Shown here in pieces: positions 1-8,264 of a stretch of DNA of 12,296 nt. Source of the DNA: Pseudomonadota bacterium (lineage in GTDB: Bacteria > Pseudomonadota > Alphaproteobacteria > Caulobacterales > Caulobacteraceae); contig JAEZIH010000120.1 in the NCBI GenBank assembly GCA_023416055.1, positions 1-12,296 on the forward strand, read 5' to 3'. Each line of letters begins with the position of its first letter. The first letter of the stretch is position 1. The notes beneath the pieces are model-generated. The model did no database searches and was not told where the DNA came from. It saw only the letters and a program-made list of their open reading frames with translations. The position numbers were made by a program, and so were the translations under genes.

Positions 1-35
1 GGCCGGGCATGGCGCGGACCGTCGCGGCGGACTAA
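1..35 (+). CDS. Possible C-terminal tail of an upstream gene (partial)
   Basis: One plus-strand frame is open from the window edge (codons from base 3) and ends at TAA 33-35, giving a last stretch read as PGMARTVAAD. The stop lies 9 bases before the miaB ATG, a spacing typical of an operon, so this may be the end of the gene preceding miaB. Eleven codons are far too few to identify a product, and chance cannot be excluded. Confidence 0.3.
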   Translation, partial: PGMARTVAAD

Positions 36-44
36 AAGCCCCCC

Positions 45-1429
<1,385 letters not shown>

Positions 1430-1430
<1 letters not shown>

Positions 1431-2425
1431 TGGCCCGGGAGAACGAGTTCCTCGCCCTCGACGACGCGGCCCTGCGCGCGGTCATCGGGCCCAACAGCCG
1501 GCACGTCGCCCTGATCGAGGACGCCTTCAAGGTGCTGGTCGAGGCGCCGGGCGGCGGCGTGACCATCAATGGTTCGCCGAAAGACCGGGCCCAGGCGCGG
1601 CGGGTCATCCAGACCCTGGCGGAGCGGGCCGAAACGGGGGCGACGATCACCGAGGCCGACGTGCGCACGGCGCTGGGCGCGGCGGCGGCGCGGCCGCGGG
1701 AAGGGCAGGGGACCGTGGCCCCCAACGCCGTGGCCCTGCCGGTCGGGCGGCGCGGGGCGATCGCCCCCAAGACAGCGGCCCAGGCCAACTATCTGGACAT
1801 GCTGTCGCGCTGCGAGCTGACCTTCGGGGTCGGGCCGGCGGGTACGGGCAAGACCTTCCTCGCGGCCGCCTACGGCGCCTCGCTGCTGCGCCGCGGACAG
1901 GTCGACCGACTGGTCATCACCCGGCCGGCGGTGGAGGCCGGCGAGAAGCTGGGCTTCCTGCCCGGCGACCTGAACGAGAAGGTCGACCCCTATCTGGCGC
2001 CGATCTGGGAGGCGCTGAACGACATCCTCGGCGCCGACGACGTGCGCCGCCGGCGCGACAAGGGCGAGATCGAGGCGGCGCCGATCGCCTTCATGCGCGG
2101 CCGCACGCTGAGCCATGCCTTCATCATCGTCGACGAGGCGCAGAACACCTCGAGGCTGCAGATGAAGATGGTGCTGACCCGGCTGGGCGAGGGCGCGCGC
2201 ATGGTGGTGACCGGCGACCCGTCGCAGATCGACCTGCTGAACCCGCGCGACTCCGGCCTGGGCCACGCCCTGCGCATCCTCAAGGGCGTCGAGGGGGTCG
2301 GCATCCAGACCTTCAAGGCCGAGGACGTGGTGCGCCACGCCATGGTCGAGCGCATCGTGCGCGCCTACGACGCCGACGCGGCGGCGCATCGCCCCAGGGC
2401 CGATCTGGAAGACCCTGACCGGTGA
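1430..2425 (+). CDS. phoH: PhoH-family ATPase
   Basis: This cytoplasmic P-loop ATPase of the PhoH family (331 residues) is probably involved in RNA metabolism, given its near-universal pairing with ybeY. Walker A is GPAGTGKT (135-142), preceded by the PKTAAQANYL segment typical of the family; Walker B is FIIVDEAQNTS (231-241), followed by the conserved TGDPSQIDL (261-269). An N-terminal KH-like region (about 15-85) precedes the ATPase domain. An earlier in-frame ATG at 1307 would add 41 arginine-rich residues lying inside miaB. The ATG at 1430, overlapping the miaB TGA by one base, gives the usual family N-terminus and fits translational coupling. The gene ends with a 4-base GTGA overlap with ybeY. 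The family is certain; the exact cellular role of chromosomal PhoH is not well defined. Confidence 0.95.
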
Positions 2426-2871
2426 TCGAGGTCGAGATCGAGGACGGCGCCTGGAGCGAAGCCCTGCCTGAGGCCGCGGCGGTGGTCGAGCGCGCCGCCA
2501 CGGCGGCGCTGGGGGCCGTCGAGGGCGACGTGGTGGTGCTGCTGACCGACGACGCGGCGGTGCAGGACCTGAACGCCCGCTTCCGCGACAGGGACCGGCC
2601 AACGAACGTGCTGTCGTTTCGGGCGGCGGAGAGCGCGGCGCCGCATCTGGGCGATGTGGTGCTGGCCTACGGCGTCTGCGCCGCCGAGGCCCGGGCGCAC
2701 GGCAAGACCCTGGCCGACCACCTGAGCCATCTGACCGTGCACGGCGTGCTGCATCTGCTGGGCCGCGACCACGAGGACGAGGCCGAGGCGGAGGAGATGG
2801 AGGGCGAGGAGCGGAGCATCCTTGCCAGTCTGGGCGTCGCCGACCCATACAGGGTCGATGCTGACGCTTGA
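2422..2871 (+). CDS. ybeY: Endoribonuclease / rRNA maturation factor YbeY
   Basis: This single-strand-specific, zinc-dependent endoribonuclease is needed for 16S rRNA 3'-end processing and 70S ribosome quality control. The 149-residue protein has the signature metal site H3xH5xH: H107, H111 and H117 in HGVLHLLGRDH. The conserved RPTNVLSF segment (59-66) and LGDVVL (76-81) are also present. The start is GTG, whose last two bases begin the phoH stop (GTGA, bases 2422-2425), so it is probably translated by ribosomes finishing phoH. The acidic C-terminal third (EDEAEAEEMEGEE) is usual for the family. The 3' end overlaps the lnt start by 14 bases. In many alphaproteobacteria a CorC/TlyC-type gene follows ybeY; none does here. 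Confidence 0.96.
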   Translation: MIEVEIEDGAWSEALPEAAAVVERAATAALGAVEGDVVVLLTDDAAVQDLNARFRDRDRPTNVLSFRAAESAAPHLGDVVLAYGVCAAEARAHGKTLADHLSHLTVHGVLHLLGRDHEDEAEAEEMEGEERSILASLGVADPYRVDADA

Positions 2872-4453
2872 CCCCGCCCGCGGCCGTGACCGCCTGATCC
2901 TGCGCTTCGGCCGCATCGCCCTAGCGCTGGCGGCGGGGGCCGGCGCGGCGCTGGCCCATCCGCCGTTCGGCTTCCTGGCGGGCCTGCTGGGCTACCCCCT
3001 GCTGATGCTGCTGGCCGAGCGGTCCGCGACGGGGCGCGGCGCCTTCTGGATGGGGTGGCTGGGCGGGTTCGCCTATTTCTTCGTCAGCTGCTGGTGGGTG
3101 GCCGAGGCCTTTCTGGTCAATCCGGCCCAGGCCTGGATGGCGCCCTTCGCGGCCAGCCTGCTGCCGGCGGGGCTGGGGCTGTTCTGGGGGACGGCGACGG
3201 CGCTGTACCGGCGGTTCAACCCCGGCGGCGTGGGGCGGGCGCTGGTCTTCGCGAGCCTGTTCTGCCTGCTGGAGTGGCTGCGCGGCCATGTGCTGACCGG
3301 CTTCCCGTGGAACCCGGCCGGGGCCAGTTGGGCGGCCGGATCGCCGGGATCGCAGTTCGCCTCCGTGGTCGGGATGTACGGGCTTAGCCTCGTCACCGTG
3401 GGGGCGGTGGCGGCGTTCGGACCGCTCGCCGGGCCGGGGCCGCGCAAGGCGCGGATCGGCGCGGCGATCACCGGCGTGGCGGCGCTGGCGGCGCTGCAGA
3501 TCGGCGGGGCGATGCGTCTGCAGGCGGCGAAGCCGGCGGCGACCGACACGGTGGTGCGCATCGTCCAGGCCGACGTCGACCAGGAGTCGAAATGGACGCC
3601 CGAGGCCTACCGCGGGATCGTCGACCGCTACGTCAACCTGACCGCCCGGCCGGGCGCCGTCGTGCCCGACGTGGTGATCTGGCCAGAGGGGGCCCTGCCG
3701 GCCTCGGCCAACCAGGTGTTCGCGCCCGGCGCGCCGGAGGCCGCGGCCATCGCCCGGGCGGTGCAGCCGGGGCAGACGCTGATCCTCGGCCTGGGCCGCG
3801 GGGTCGAAGACCCGGCGGCGCCGGACGGCGCACGCTACTACAACAGCCTGCTGGCCCTGACCGACGAGGGCGGCGACGGGCTGAGGATCACCGCGACCTA
3901 TGACAAATACCGGCTGGTGCCGTTCGGCGAATACCTGCCGGCCGGGAACCTGCTGGGGGCGCTGGGGGTGCGCAGCCTGACCCATATGCCGCTGGACTTC
4001 AGCGCCGGCCCGCGCCCCGCGCCGATCGCCATTCCGGGCCTGCCGCGCGTGCAGCCGCTGATCTGCTACGAAAGCCTGTATCCGGGCTTCACCCCGGGCG
4101 GGGCCGAGCGCCCGCGGTGGATCGTCAACATCTCCAACGACGCCTGGTTCGGGCGCACCTCGGGGCCGCTGCAGCATCTCAACCTGGCCAGCTACCGGGC
4201 CATCGAGACGGGCCTGCCGGTGGTGCGGTCCACGCCGACGGGGGTTTCGGCCCTGATCGACCCCTGGGGCCGGGTGGTGGGCGACCACAGGCTGGAGCCG
4301 GGCGAGAGCGGGGTCATCGACGCGCGACTGCCCGCCCCGGCCGCGGCCACCGTCTACGGCCGGTTCGGCGACCTGCTGTTCGGACTCGGTCTGCTGCTGG
4401 GCTTCATGCCGCTCTTCGCCGGCCGCGCCCTCGGGGCCCTCAGGCGACGCTGA
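2858..4453 (+). CDS. lnt: Apolipoprotein N-acyltransferase Lnt
   Basis: This inner-membrane enzyme transfers an acyl chain from phospholipid to the N-terminal cysteine of diacylglyceryl-lipoproteins, the last step of lipoprotein maturation. With the ATG at 2858 the protein has 531 residues, normal for the family. The N-terminal part (about 12-220) holds six or more hydrophobic segments including the conserved GFPWNPAG (148-155). A nitrilase-fold periplasmic domain follows (about 230-490), then a final membrane helix (about 504-523). The predicted catalytic triad is E277 (IWPEGALP), K350 (YDKYRLVPFGEYLP) and C403 (LICYESLYP); NISNDAWFG (424-432) is also conserved. Upstream reading in this frame would add 12 residues inside ybeY; the 2858 ATG, preceded by a weak AGGG at 2851-2854, is the better start. 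Lnt homologues are known next to PhrR-type regulators in rhizobia, as seen here. Confidence 0.96.
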   Translation: MLTLDPARGRDRLILRFGRIALALAAGAGAALAHPPFGFLAGLLGYPLLMLLAERSATGRGAFWMGWLGGFAYFFVSCWWVAEAFLVNPAQAWMAPFAASLLPAGLGLFWGTATALYRRFNPGGVGRALVFASLFCLLEWLRGHVLTGFPWNPAGASWAAGSPGSQFASVVGMYGLSLVTVGAVAAFGPLAGPGPRKARIGAAITGVAALAALQIGGAMRLQAAKPAATDTVVRIVQADVDQESKWTPEAYRGIVDRYVNLTARPGAVVPDVVIWPEGALPASANQVFAPGAPEAAAIARAVQPGQTLILGLGRGVEDPAAPDGARYYNSLLALTDEGGDGLRITATYDKYRLVPFGEYLPAGNLLGALGVRSLTHMPLDFSAGPRPAPIAIPGLPRVQPLICYESLYPGFTPGGAERPRWIVNISNDAWFGRTSGPLQHLNLASYRAIETGLPVVRSTPTGVSALIDPWGRVVGDHRLEPGESGVIDARLPAPAAATVYGRFGDLLFGLGLLLGFMPLFAGRALGALRRR

Positions 4454-4495
4454 AACCCCTTCAGGAGGCCGATTTTCGCGCCAGCGGAGAGGGGG

Positions 4496-4525
4496 TTGAC
4501 GGGTTGCGCAACCCGAGGCTGCACC
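4496..4525 (+). promoter_or_regulatory. Possible promoter for the XRE regulator, with a palindrome in the spacer
   Basis: TTGACGG at 4496-4502 exactly matches the -35 part of the Caulobacter housekeeping consensus (TTGACGS, 10-14 bases, GCTANAWC). GCTGCACC at 4518-4525 is a weaker -10 match (5 of 7 specified positions), with a 15-base spacer, one longer than consensus. A perfect palindrome sits between the two elements. If used, the start would be about 4532, leaving a leader of some 70 bases. A rival weak sigma-70 pair (GTGACA 4551-4556 and CATTCA 4574-4579, 17 apart) cannot be excluded. Confidence 0.35.
4500..4515. repeat. Perfect 16-base palindrome, candidate operator
   Basis: CGGGTTGCGCAACCCG is a perfect inverted repeat with no spacer. 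A further half-site GGGTTG lies at 4493-4498 in direct orientation, 8 bases from the GGGTTG of the palindrome (4501-4506). It lies upstream of the XRE regulator and within its putative promoter, a position typical of an autoregulatory operator. That the regulator itself binds here is inference; no reference site was available for comparison. Confidence 0.45.
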
Positions 4526-4531
4526 GGGCCC

Positions 4532-4548
4532 AAAAACCGGGCGTTTTT
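4532..4548. other. Short AAAAAC/GTTTTT inverted repeat
   Basis: A 6-base stem AAAAAC (4532-4537) pairs with GTTTTT (4543-4548) around the loop CGGGC. On the plus strand the T run sits in the stem, not after a GC-rich stem, so it would be at best a weak terminator for the lnt cluster. It could also be a protein-binding site or chance in this AT-richer patch. Confidence 0.2.
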
Positions 4549-4551
4549 CCG

Positions 4552-4602
4552 TGACAGAGGGACAAAGCAGGCGCATTCAGGCCTAGCGTGACTGACAGAG
4601 GG
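4552..4602 (+). repeat. Pair of 10-base direct repeats before the XRE regulator
   Basis: TGACAGAGGG occurs at 4552-4561 and again at 4593-4602, 41 bases apart (about four helical turns). The second copy contains the purine-rich AGAGGG that would act as ribosome binding site for the regulator gene. Such a match within a 150-base gap is unlikely but possible by chance; a regulator-binding role is speculative. Confidence 0.3.
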
Positions 4603-4604
4603 CA

Positions 4605-5030
4605 ATGCAAACCATGGCCAGAGGCAAGGGCGAGGACGGACCTCATCCGGTCGACCGGCATGTCGGACGGAGGGTCTGCGAGAAGCGGTTGGCGCTCGGC
4701 TACAACCAGAGCGACCTCGGCCGCGCGCTCGGGCTGACCTTTCAGCAGATCCAGAAGTACGAGAAGGGCGCCAACCGCATCTCGGCGTCCAAGCTCTGGG
4801 ACATCGCCCGCTTCTTCAAGGTCGACATCGGCTACTTCTTCGAAGGCCTGAACGGCGCCCAGACCGCCGGCATGGCCGAGGGCGGCGCCGGCTTCGACCA
4901 CGACTTCCCGGCCACGCGCTACACCATCGAGATCAGCCGCCTGGCGCCCCAGCTGTCGACCCGCCAGCAGAAGCTGGCGCTTGAGCTGATCCGCGACATG
5001 GCCGAACGCAAGGGCGGCGACGAGGACTGA
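4605..5030 (+). CDS. XRE-family helix-turn-helix regulator, PhrR/PraR-like
   Basis: This 141-residue DNA-binding protein has a Cro/C1-type helix-turn-helix at about 18-80, with the recognition region in QSDLGRALGLTFQQIQKYEKG (35-55; numbering from the first ATG). NRISASKLWDIARFFKVDI completes the five-helix fold. A C-terminal tail of about 55 residues lacks any recognisable sensor domain but ends in a helical ISRLAPQLSTRQQKLALELIRDMA. Family and location directly after lnt match the conserved alphaproteobacterial group that includes Sinorhizobium PhrR and Azorhizobium/Rhizobium PraR, linked to acid or metal stress and to surface and attachment genes; the targets here are unknown. The start is ambiguous: ATG 4605 is only 2 bases from AGAGGG (4597-4602), whereas ATG 4614, three codons later, is 11 away. 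It converges with the lipoprotein pseudogene, the two stops being 6 bases apart. Confidence 0.9.
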   Translation: MQTMARGKGEDGPHPVDRHVGRRVCEKRLALGYNQSDLGRALGLTFQQIQKYEKGANRISASKLWDIARFFKVDIGYFFEGLNGAQTAGMAEGGAGFDHDFPATRYTIEISRLAPQLSTRQQKLALELIRDMAERKGGDED

Positions 5031-5036
5031 TCCCGT

Positions 5037-5543
5037 TCAGTCGCCGGCGGCCTGGGACCGTCGGGCGCCGAAGGTGGGCGCCGCGGCCTTCTGTTCGGCC
5101 CAGTAGGCGGCCCCGTCGCGCGGCTTGAACATGGTCTTGGCGACGCCCTCGCGCGACACCACGGCGAAGGTGTTGGTCGAGGCCTGGTACAGCAGTACGT
5201 CGCCATTGGGGCGCTCCACCCGCTCGACGTCGGCGGGCGGACGGGCCGTGAAGGCCTGCACCTTCGCAAGATATTCCGCGGCCGTGGCGGCGCCGAAGTC
5301 GGCGCCGTTGGTGCGGAACAGCCGCTCGGTCTTGGCGTCGATGCTCTCGCGCCGGTTCGAGGTCAGTACGGGCTAGGCCGCGGGCGTTTCCGCCGCCGCC
5401 GCCGAGCCGGCCGTCGGGGTCGCCGCGGCCTCCGCCGCCTCGGCCCGATCACGCGTCTCGACCGCCGAACCGCCGTTGCCGCACGCCGCGGTCGCGACCA
5501 GGGCCGCACAGGCGATCCCCCATCCTGTCTTCCGGTTGAACAT
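5037..5543 (-). pseudogene. Small lipoprotein gene split by an in-frame amber codon
   Basis: Read on the minus strand from ATG 5543 (GGAGGG five bases or so upstream, better than ATG 5555), this frame encodes a signal peptide and lipobox-like end (MFNRKTGWGIACAALVATAAC, with C21 as lipidation site). An Ala/Thr/Glu/Pro-rich linker follows, then TAG at 5375-5373. The same frame then continues without another stop for 111 codons to TGA at 5039-5037. The part after the amber begins PVLTSNRRESIDAKTERL and includes DVLLYQASTNTFAVVSREG, KTMFKPRDG and AAYW. This series resembles C-terminal domains of some secreted polymorphic toxins with a barnase/EndoU-like fold, but this is recalled from memory and uncertain. 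The frame matching makes a single mutated gene (for example CAG to TAG) more likely than two genes. A GTG at 5261 could restart the last 74 codons, but has no clear ribosome binding site. TAG also ends the dut and EamA genes, so amber is a normal stop here. Confidence 0.65.
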
Positions 5544-5572
5544 CGAACCCTCCATCCGCTCAACGGGAGGGA

Positions 5573-5601
5573 CTCATACCGCCGTTATTTTGTTCATGCA
5601 A
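5573..5601 (-). promoter_or_regulatory. Weak promoter candidate for the lipoprotein gene
   Basis: On the minus strand TTGCAT (5601-5596) and TATGAG (5578-5573) are separated by 17 bases, matching 3 and 4 of 6 positions of the general sigma-70 hexamers. They lie in the most AT-rich patch of the window, some 30 bases before the lipoprotein ATG at 5543. No closer match to the Caulobacter consensus was found here. Confidence 0.3.
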
Positions 5602-5616
5602 TGTTCCAGTTTGACG

Positions 5617-5634
5617 CCCCGTCACTCGACGGGG
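5617..5634. other. CCCCGTC/GACGGGG hairpin in the divergent spacer
   Basis: A perfect 7-base inverted repeat (5617-5623 and 5628-5634) with an ACTC loop lies between the divergent lipoprotein gene and coaBC and overlaps the proposed coaBC -35 element. It has no following T run on either strand, so it is not an obvious terminator; an operator role or chance are both possible. Confidence 0.3.
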
Positions 5635-5654
5635 GGCGGTCGGATCGCTAGATC
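5626..5654 (+). promoter_or_regulatory. Promoter candidate for coaBC-dut
   Basis: GCTAGATC at 5647-5654 matches every position of the Caulobacter-type -10 consensus GCTANAWC. TCGACGG at 5626-5632 differs from TTGACGS at one position, and the spacer is 14 bases, within the 10-14 range. The expected transcription start is about 5660-5661, at the coaBC ATG (5661). No Shine-Dalgarno sequence precedes that ATG, which agrees with a leaderless message. Confidence 0.5.
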
Positions 5655-5660
5655 AGCGGC

Positions 5661-6887
5661 ATGACCTCGGCGCCGCTGTCCGGACGGAAGATCCTGCTGA
5701 TCGTCGGCGGCGGCATCGCCGCCTACAAGGCGCTGGAGCTGGTGCGTCTGCTCAGGAAGGGCGGGGCCGAGGTGATGGCGGTGCTGACGGCCGCGGGCGG
5801 CGAGTTCGTCACCCCCATGTCGCTGGCCGCCCTGACCGGCCATCCCGTCCGGCAGGACCTGTTCATGCCCGAGGACGAGACGGTCATGGGCCATATCGAG
5901 CTGTCGCGCTGGGCAGATCTGGTCGTCGTCGCCCCCGCCACCGCCGGGCTGATCGCCAAGGCCGCCAACGGTCTGGCTGACGACCTCGCCTCCACCATCC
6001 TGCTGGCCACTGACAAGCGGGTGCTCTGGGCCCCGGCGATGAACGTGCGCATGTGGCTGCACCCGGCGGTGCAGGCCAATGTCGAACGGCTGAAGGGGTT
6101 CGACGGCTTCCACGGCGCGTCGGTGGTCGGGCCGGACGAGGGCGAGATGGCCTGCGGCGAGTTCGGCCCCGGCCGGATGGCCGAGCCGGCGGCGATCCTG
6201 GCGGCCATCGAGGGTTTGCTGGCGGGGCCGGACGGCCGGCCGCTGGCGGGACGCCATGCGGTGGTGACGGCAGGGCCGACCTTCGAGCCGATCGATCCGG
6301 TGCGGGGCCTGACCAACCGCTCCAGCGGCAAGCAGGGTTACGCCATAGCCGAGGCCCTGGCGGCGCTGGGCGCGCGGGTGACGCTGGTCTCGGGCCCGGT
6401 GGCCCTGGACGCCCCGGTCGGGGTCGAGCGTGTGTGGGTCGAGACGGCGCAGCAGATGCAGGCGGCCGTCGAGGCCGCTCTTCCCGCCGATGTGGCGGTG
6501 ATGAGCGCGGCCGTCTCGGACTGGCGCGTCGACGGGGTCGCCTCGGGCAAGATCAAGAAGGCCCCCGGCGGGCCGCCGTCTCTGGCCCTGATCGAGAATC
6601 CGGACATTCTGGCGGGCGTTTCGGCACCCGGTGAGAAGCGGCCGGCGCTGGTGGTCGGCTTCGCGGCCGAGACGGCGGACCTCGAGTCCAACGCCCGGGC
6701 CAAGCTGTCGCGCAAAGGCTGCGACTGGATCGTCGGCAACGACGTCTCGCAGGAGGTGTTCGGCGCCGACGCCAACGCCGTGACCCTGTTCACCCGCGAC
6801 GGCGCCGCCGAGACCTGGCCGCGCCAGTCCAAGCGCGAGGTGGCCCGCCGCCTGGCCGGCCGCATCGCCGACCACTTCAAGGCCTGA
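5661..6887 (+). CDS. coaBC: Bifunctional phosphopantothenoylcysteine decarboxylase / phosphopantothenate-cysteine ligase
   Basis: This two-step coenzyme A enzyme joins cysteine to 4'-phosphopantothenate (CoaB, C-terminal) and decarboxylates the product to 4'-phosphopantetheine (CoaC, N-terminal, FMN-dependent). The 408-residue length is normal. The CoaC domain (about 8-187) has GGGIAAYK (16-23), the catalytic histidine H78 in [11 protein letters not shown], the substrate-binding PAMNVRMW (125-132), and the active-site cysteine C165 in [13 protein letters not shown]. The CoaB domain (about 196-405) has [14 protein letters not shown] (202-215), [15 protein letters not shown] (219-233), AAVSDW (283-288) with lysines K298-K300 following, and GFAAET (333-338). 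The ATG lies just after a promoter-like -10 element and lacks a ribosome binding site, suggesting leaderless translation. dut follows after 13 bases, a pairing common in proteobacteria. Confidence 0.97.
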   Translation: MTSAPLSGRKILLIVGGGIAAYKALELVRLLRKGGAEVMAVLTAAGGEFVTPMSLAALTGHPVRQDLFMPEDETVMGHIELSRWADLVVVAPATAGLIAKAANGLADDLASTILLATDKRVLWAPAMNVRMWLHPAVQANVERLKGFDGFHGASVVGPDEGEMACGEFGPGRMAEPAAILAAIEGLLAGPDGRPLAGRHAVVTAGPTFEPIDPVRGLTNRSSGKQGYAIAEALAALGARVTLVSGPVALDAPVGVERVWVETAQQMQAAVEAALPADVAVMSAAVSDWRVDGVASGKIKKAPGGPPSLALIENPDILAGVSAPGEKRPALVVGFAAETADLESNARAKLSRKGCDWIVGNDVSQEVFGADANAVTLFTRDGAAETWPRQSKREVARRLAGRIADHFKA

Positions 6888-6900
6888 GGAAGACTGCTCC

Positions 6901-7350
6901 ATGACGACCGTCCGCGTCGAACGCCTGCCGCACGCCGAGGGCCTGCCGCTACCCGCCTATGAGACCACCGGCGCGGCGGGAATGGACCTGCGGGCGGCGG
7001 TGGCCGACGACCAGCCGCTGACCCTGGCGCCAGGTGCGCGAGCGCTGGTCCCGACGGGGCTGAAGATCGCGCTCGAGCCGGGCTTCGAGGCGCAGGTGCG
7101 GCCCCGGTCGGGGCTGGCGCTGAAGCACGGGATCACCTGCCTGAACTCGCCAGGCACGATCGACAGCGACTATCGCGGCGAGGTCGGGGTGATCCTGATC
7201 AACCACAGTCAGGAGCCTTTCGTGATCCGCCGCGGCGAACGCATCGCCCAGATGGTCATCGCGCAGCACGAACAGGCGCGGATGTTCGAGGTGGAGACCC
7301 TGGACGAGACGGCGCGAGGCGCCGGCGGCTTCGGCTCGACCGGGCGCTAG
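6901..7350 (+). CDS. dut: Deoxyuridine 5'-triphosphate nucleotidohydrolase (dUTPase)
   Basis: The enzyme hydrolyses dUTP to dUMP and pyrophosphate, keeping uracil out of DNA and supplying dUMP for thymidylate synthesis. This is the homotrimeric type: 149 residues with all five family motifs, AGMDLRA (motif 1), [11 protein letters not shown] (motif 2), [15 protein letters not shown] (motif 3, with the catalytic aspartate and the uracil-contacting tyrosine), RGERIAQMV (motif 4) and the C-terminal lid [10 protein letters not shown] (motif 5). A GAGGA overlapping the coaBC stop (6886-6890) lies 10 bases before the ATG and probably serves as ribosome binding site, so it is likely co-transcribed with coaBC. 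Its TAG shares CTAG (7347-7350) with the stop of the convergent EamA gene, and no terminator is visible between them. Confidence 0.97.
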   Translation: MTTVRVERLPHAEGLPLPAYETTGAAGMDLRAAVADDQPLTLAPGARALVPTGLKIALEPGFEAQVRPRSGLALKHGITCLNSPGTIDSDYRGEVGVILINHSQEPFVIRRGERIAQMVIAQHEQARMFEVETLDETARGAGGFGSTGR

Positions 7351-8264
7351 ATCGGCGGCGGGGTCGAGGGCAGGGCCTCGCGGCTGCGGACCTGCTCGCG
7401 CCAGGCCGTGTAGATGCCCGCCGAGGCGATGAGGGCGGCGCCGGCCAGGGTCGAGAGCGAGGGCGAGGCCTGCCACAGCCACCAGCCGAAGACGACGGCG
7501 CCGATGATCTGGAGATAGTCGAAGGGGGCGACCACACCGACCGGCGCGTGGCGCAGGGAGTTGGTCATGAACAGCTGGGCCGCCCCGCCCGCCACCCCGC
7601 CCGCGGCGAGGGCGGCGTAGGTGGGCCAGCCGCGCCACTCGGCCGAGACGCTCATCAGCAGGCCGCCGACCACGGTGCAGGCGATGAAGAACCAGAAGAC
7701 GATCGAGGCCGTGGTCTCCGTCCGGCCCAGCTGACGCAGGGTGACGGTGACCGACGCCGACATGAAGGCGCCGGCGAGGCCGATCATCAGGCCGGCCAGG
7801 GTCGGGCCGCCGGCGACACCCGGCTGGACCATGACGGCGACGCCGACGAAGCCGACGATGACGGCCGCCCAGCGGCGCACCCCCACGGCCTCCTTGAGCA
7901 CCACGATCGACAGCAGGGTGGCGAAGATCGGCGCGGTGAAGCCGATGGTGGTGGCGTCGGCCAGCGGCAGCATGCGCAGGGTCTGGAAGATCAGCAGGAT
8001 GCCGCTGACCCCGAGAGCGCATCGCCACAGATGGACGAGTGGGCGACGGGTGGCGATGGCCGACAGGCCGGGACCGGTCATCACCCAGGCCAGGACCACG
8101 GGCAGGCCGAAGACGGCGCGGTAGAAGACCATCTCGGCGGCGGAGACGGGCTCGAGCGTGGCGGCCAGCTTCATCATCGCCGCCATAAGCGAGAAGCAGC
8201 CGGCCGAAGCGATGCGGAGGAGGATGCCGCGGGACGCGCCCTCGAGCGGCGCGGAAGCCGTCAC
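7347..8264 (-). CDS. EamA/DMT-superfamily transporter
   Basis: This inner-membrane permease of the drug/metabolite transporter superfamily has 305 residues. It shows the usual duplicated EamA layout: two halves (about 16-147 and 155-287) of roughly five hydrophobic helices each. The first half ends in the typical [21 protein letters not shown] (99-119), followed by [22 protein letters not shown]. The second half carries the parallel [25 protein letters not shown] (240-264). The substrate cannot be told from sequence; relatives export amino acids or metabolites and some take up S-adenosylmethionine. The start is GTG at 8264, whose TG begins the dapB stop (GTGA), so it is probably translated by coupling to dapB. 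A link to lysine/diaminopimelate metabolism is tempting but unproven. It ends back-to-back with dut. Confidence 0.9.
   Translation of the reverse strand: MTASAPLEGASRGILLRIASAGCFSLMAAMMKLAATLEPVSAAEMVFYRAVFGLPVVLAWVMTGPGLSAIATRRPLVHLWRCALGVSGILLIFQTLRMLPLADATTIGFTAPIFATLLSIVVLKEAVGVRRWAAVIVGFVGVAVMVQPGVAGGPTLAGLMIGLAGAFMSASVTVTLRQLGRTETTASIVFWFFIACTVVGGLLMSVSAEWRGWPTYAALAAGGVAGGAAQLFMTNSLRHAPVGVVAPFDYLQIIGAVVFGWWLWQASPSLSTLAGAALIASAGIYTAWREQVRSREALPSTPPPI

Noticed and set aside
5556..5660. GGAAC-type (EcfG general stress) or sigma-54 promoter on the minus strand before the lipoprotein gene
   Set aside because: GGAAC is present but no CGTT follows at 16-17 bases, and the sigma-54 GG/GC spacing is wrong.
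7346..7353. GCTAGATC, a perfect -10-like match, at the end of dut
   Set aside because: It arises from the dut stop codon context, has no suitable -35 upstream, and no plus-strand gene follows.
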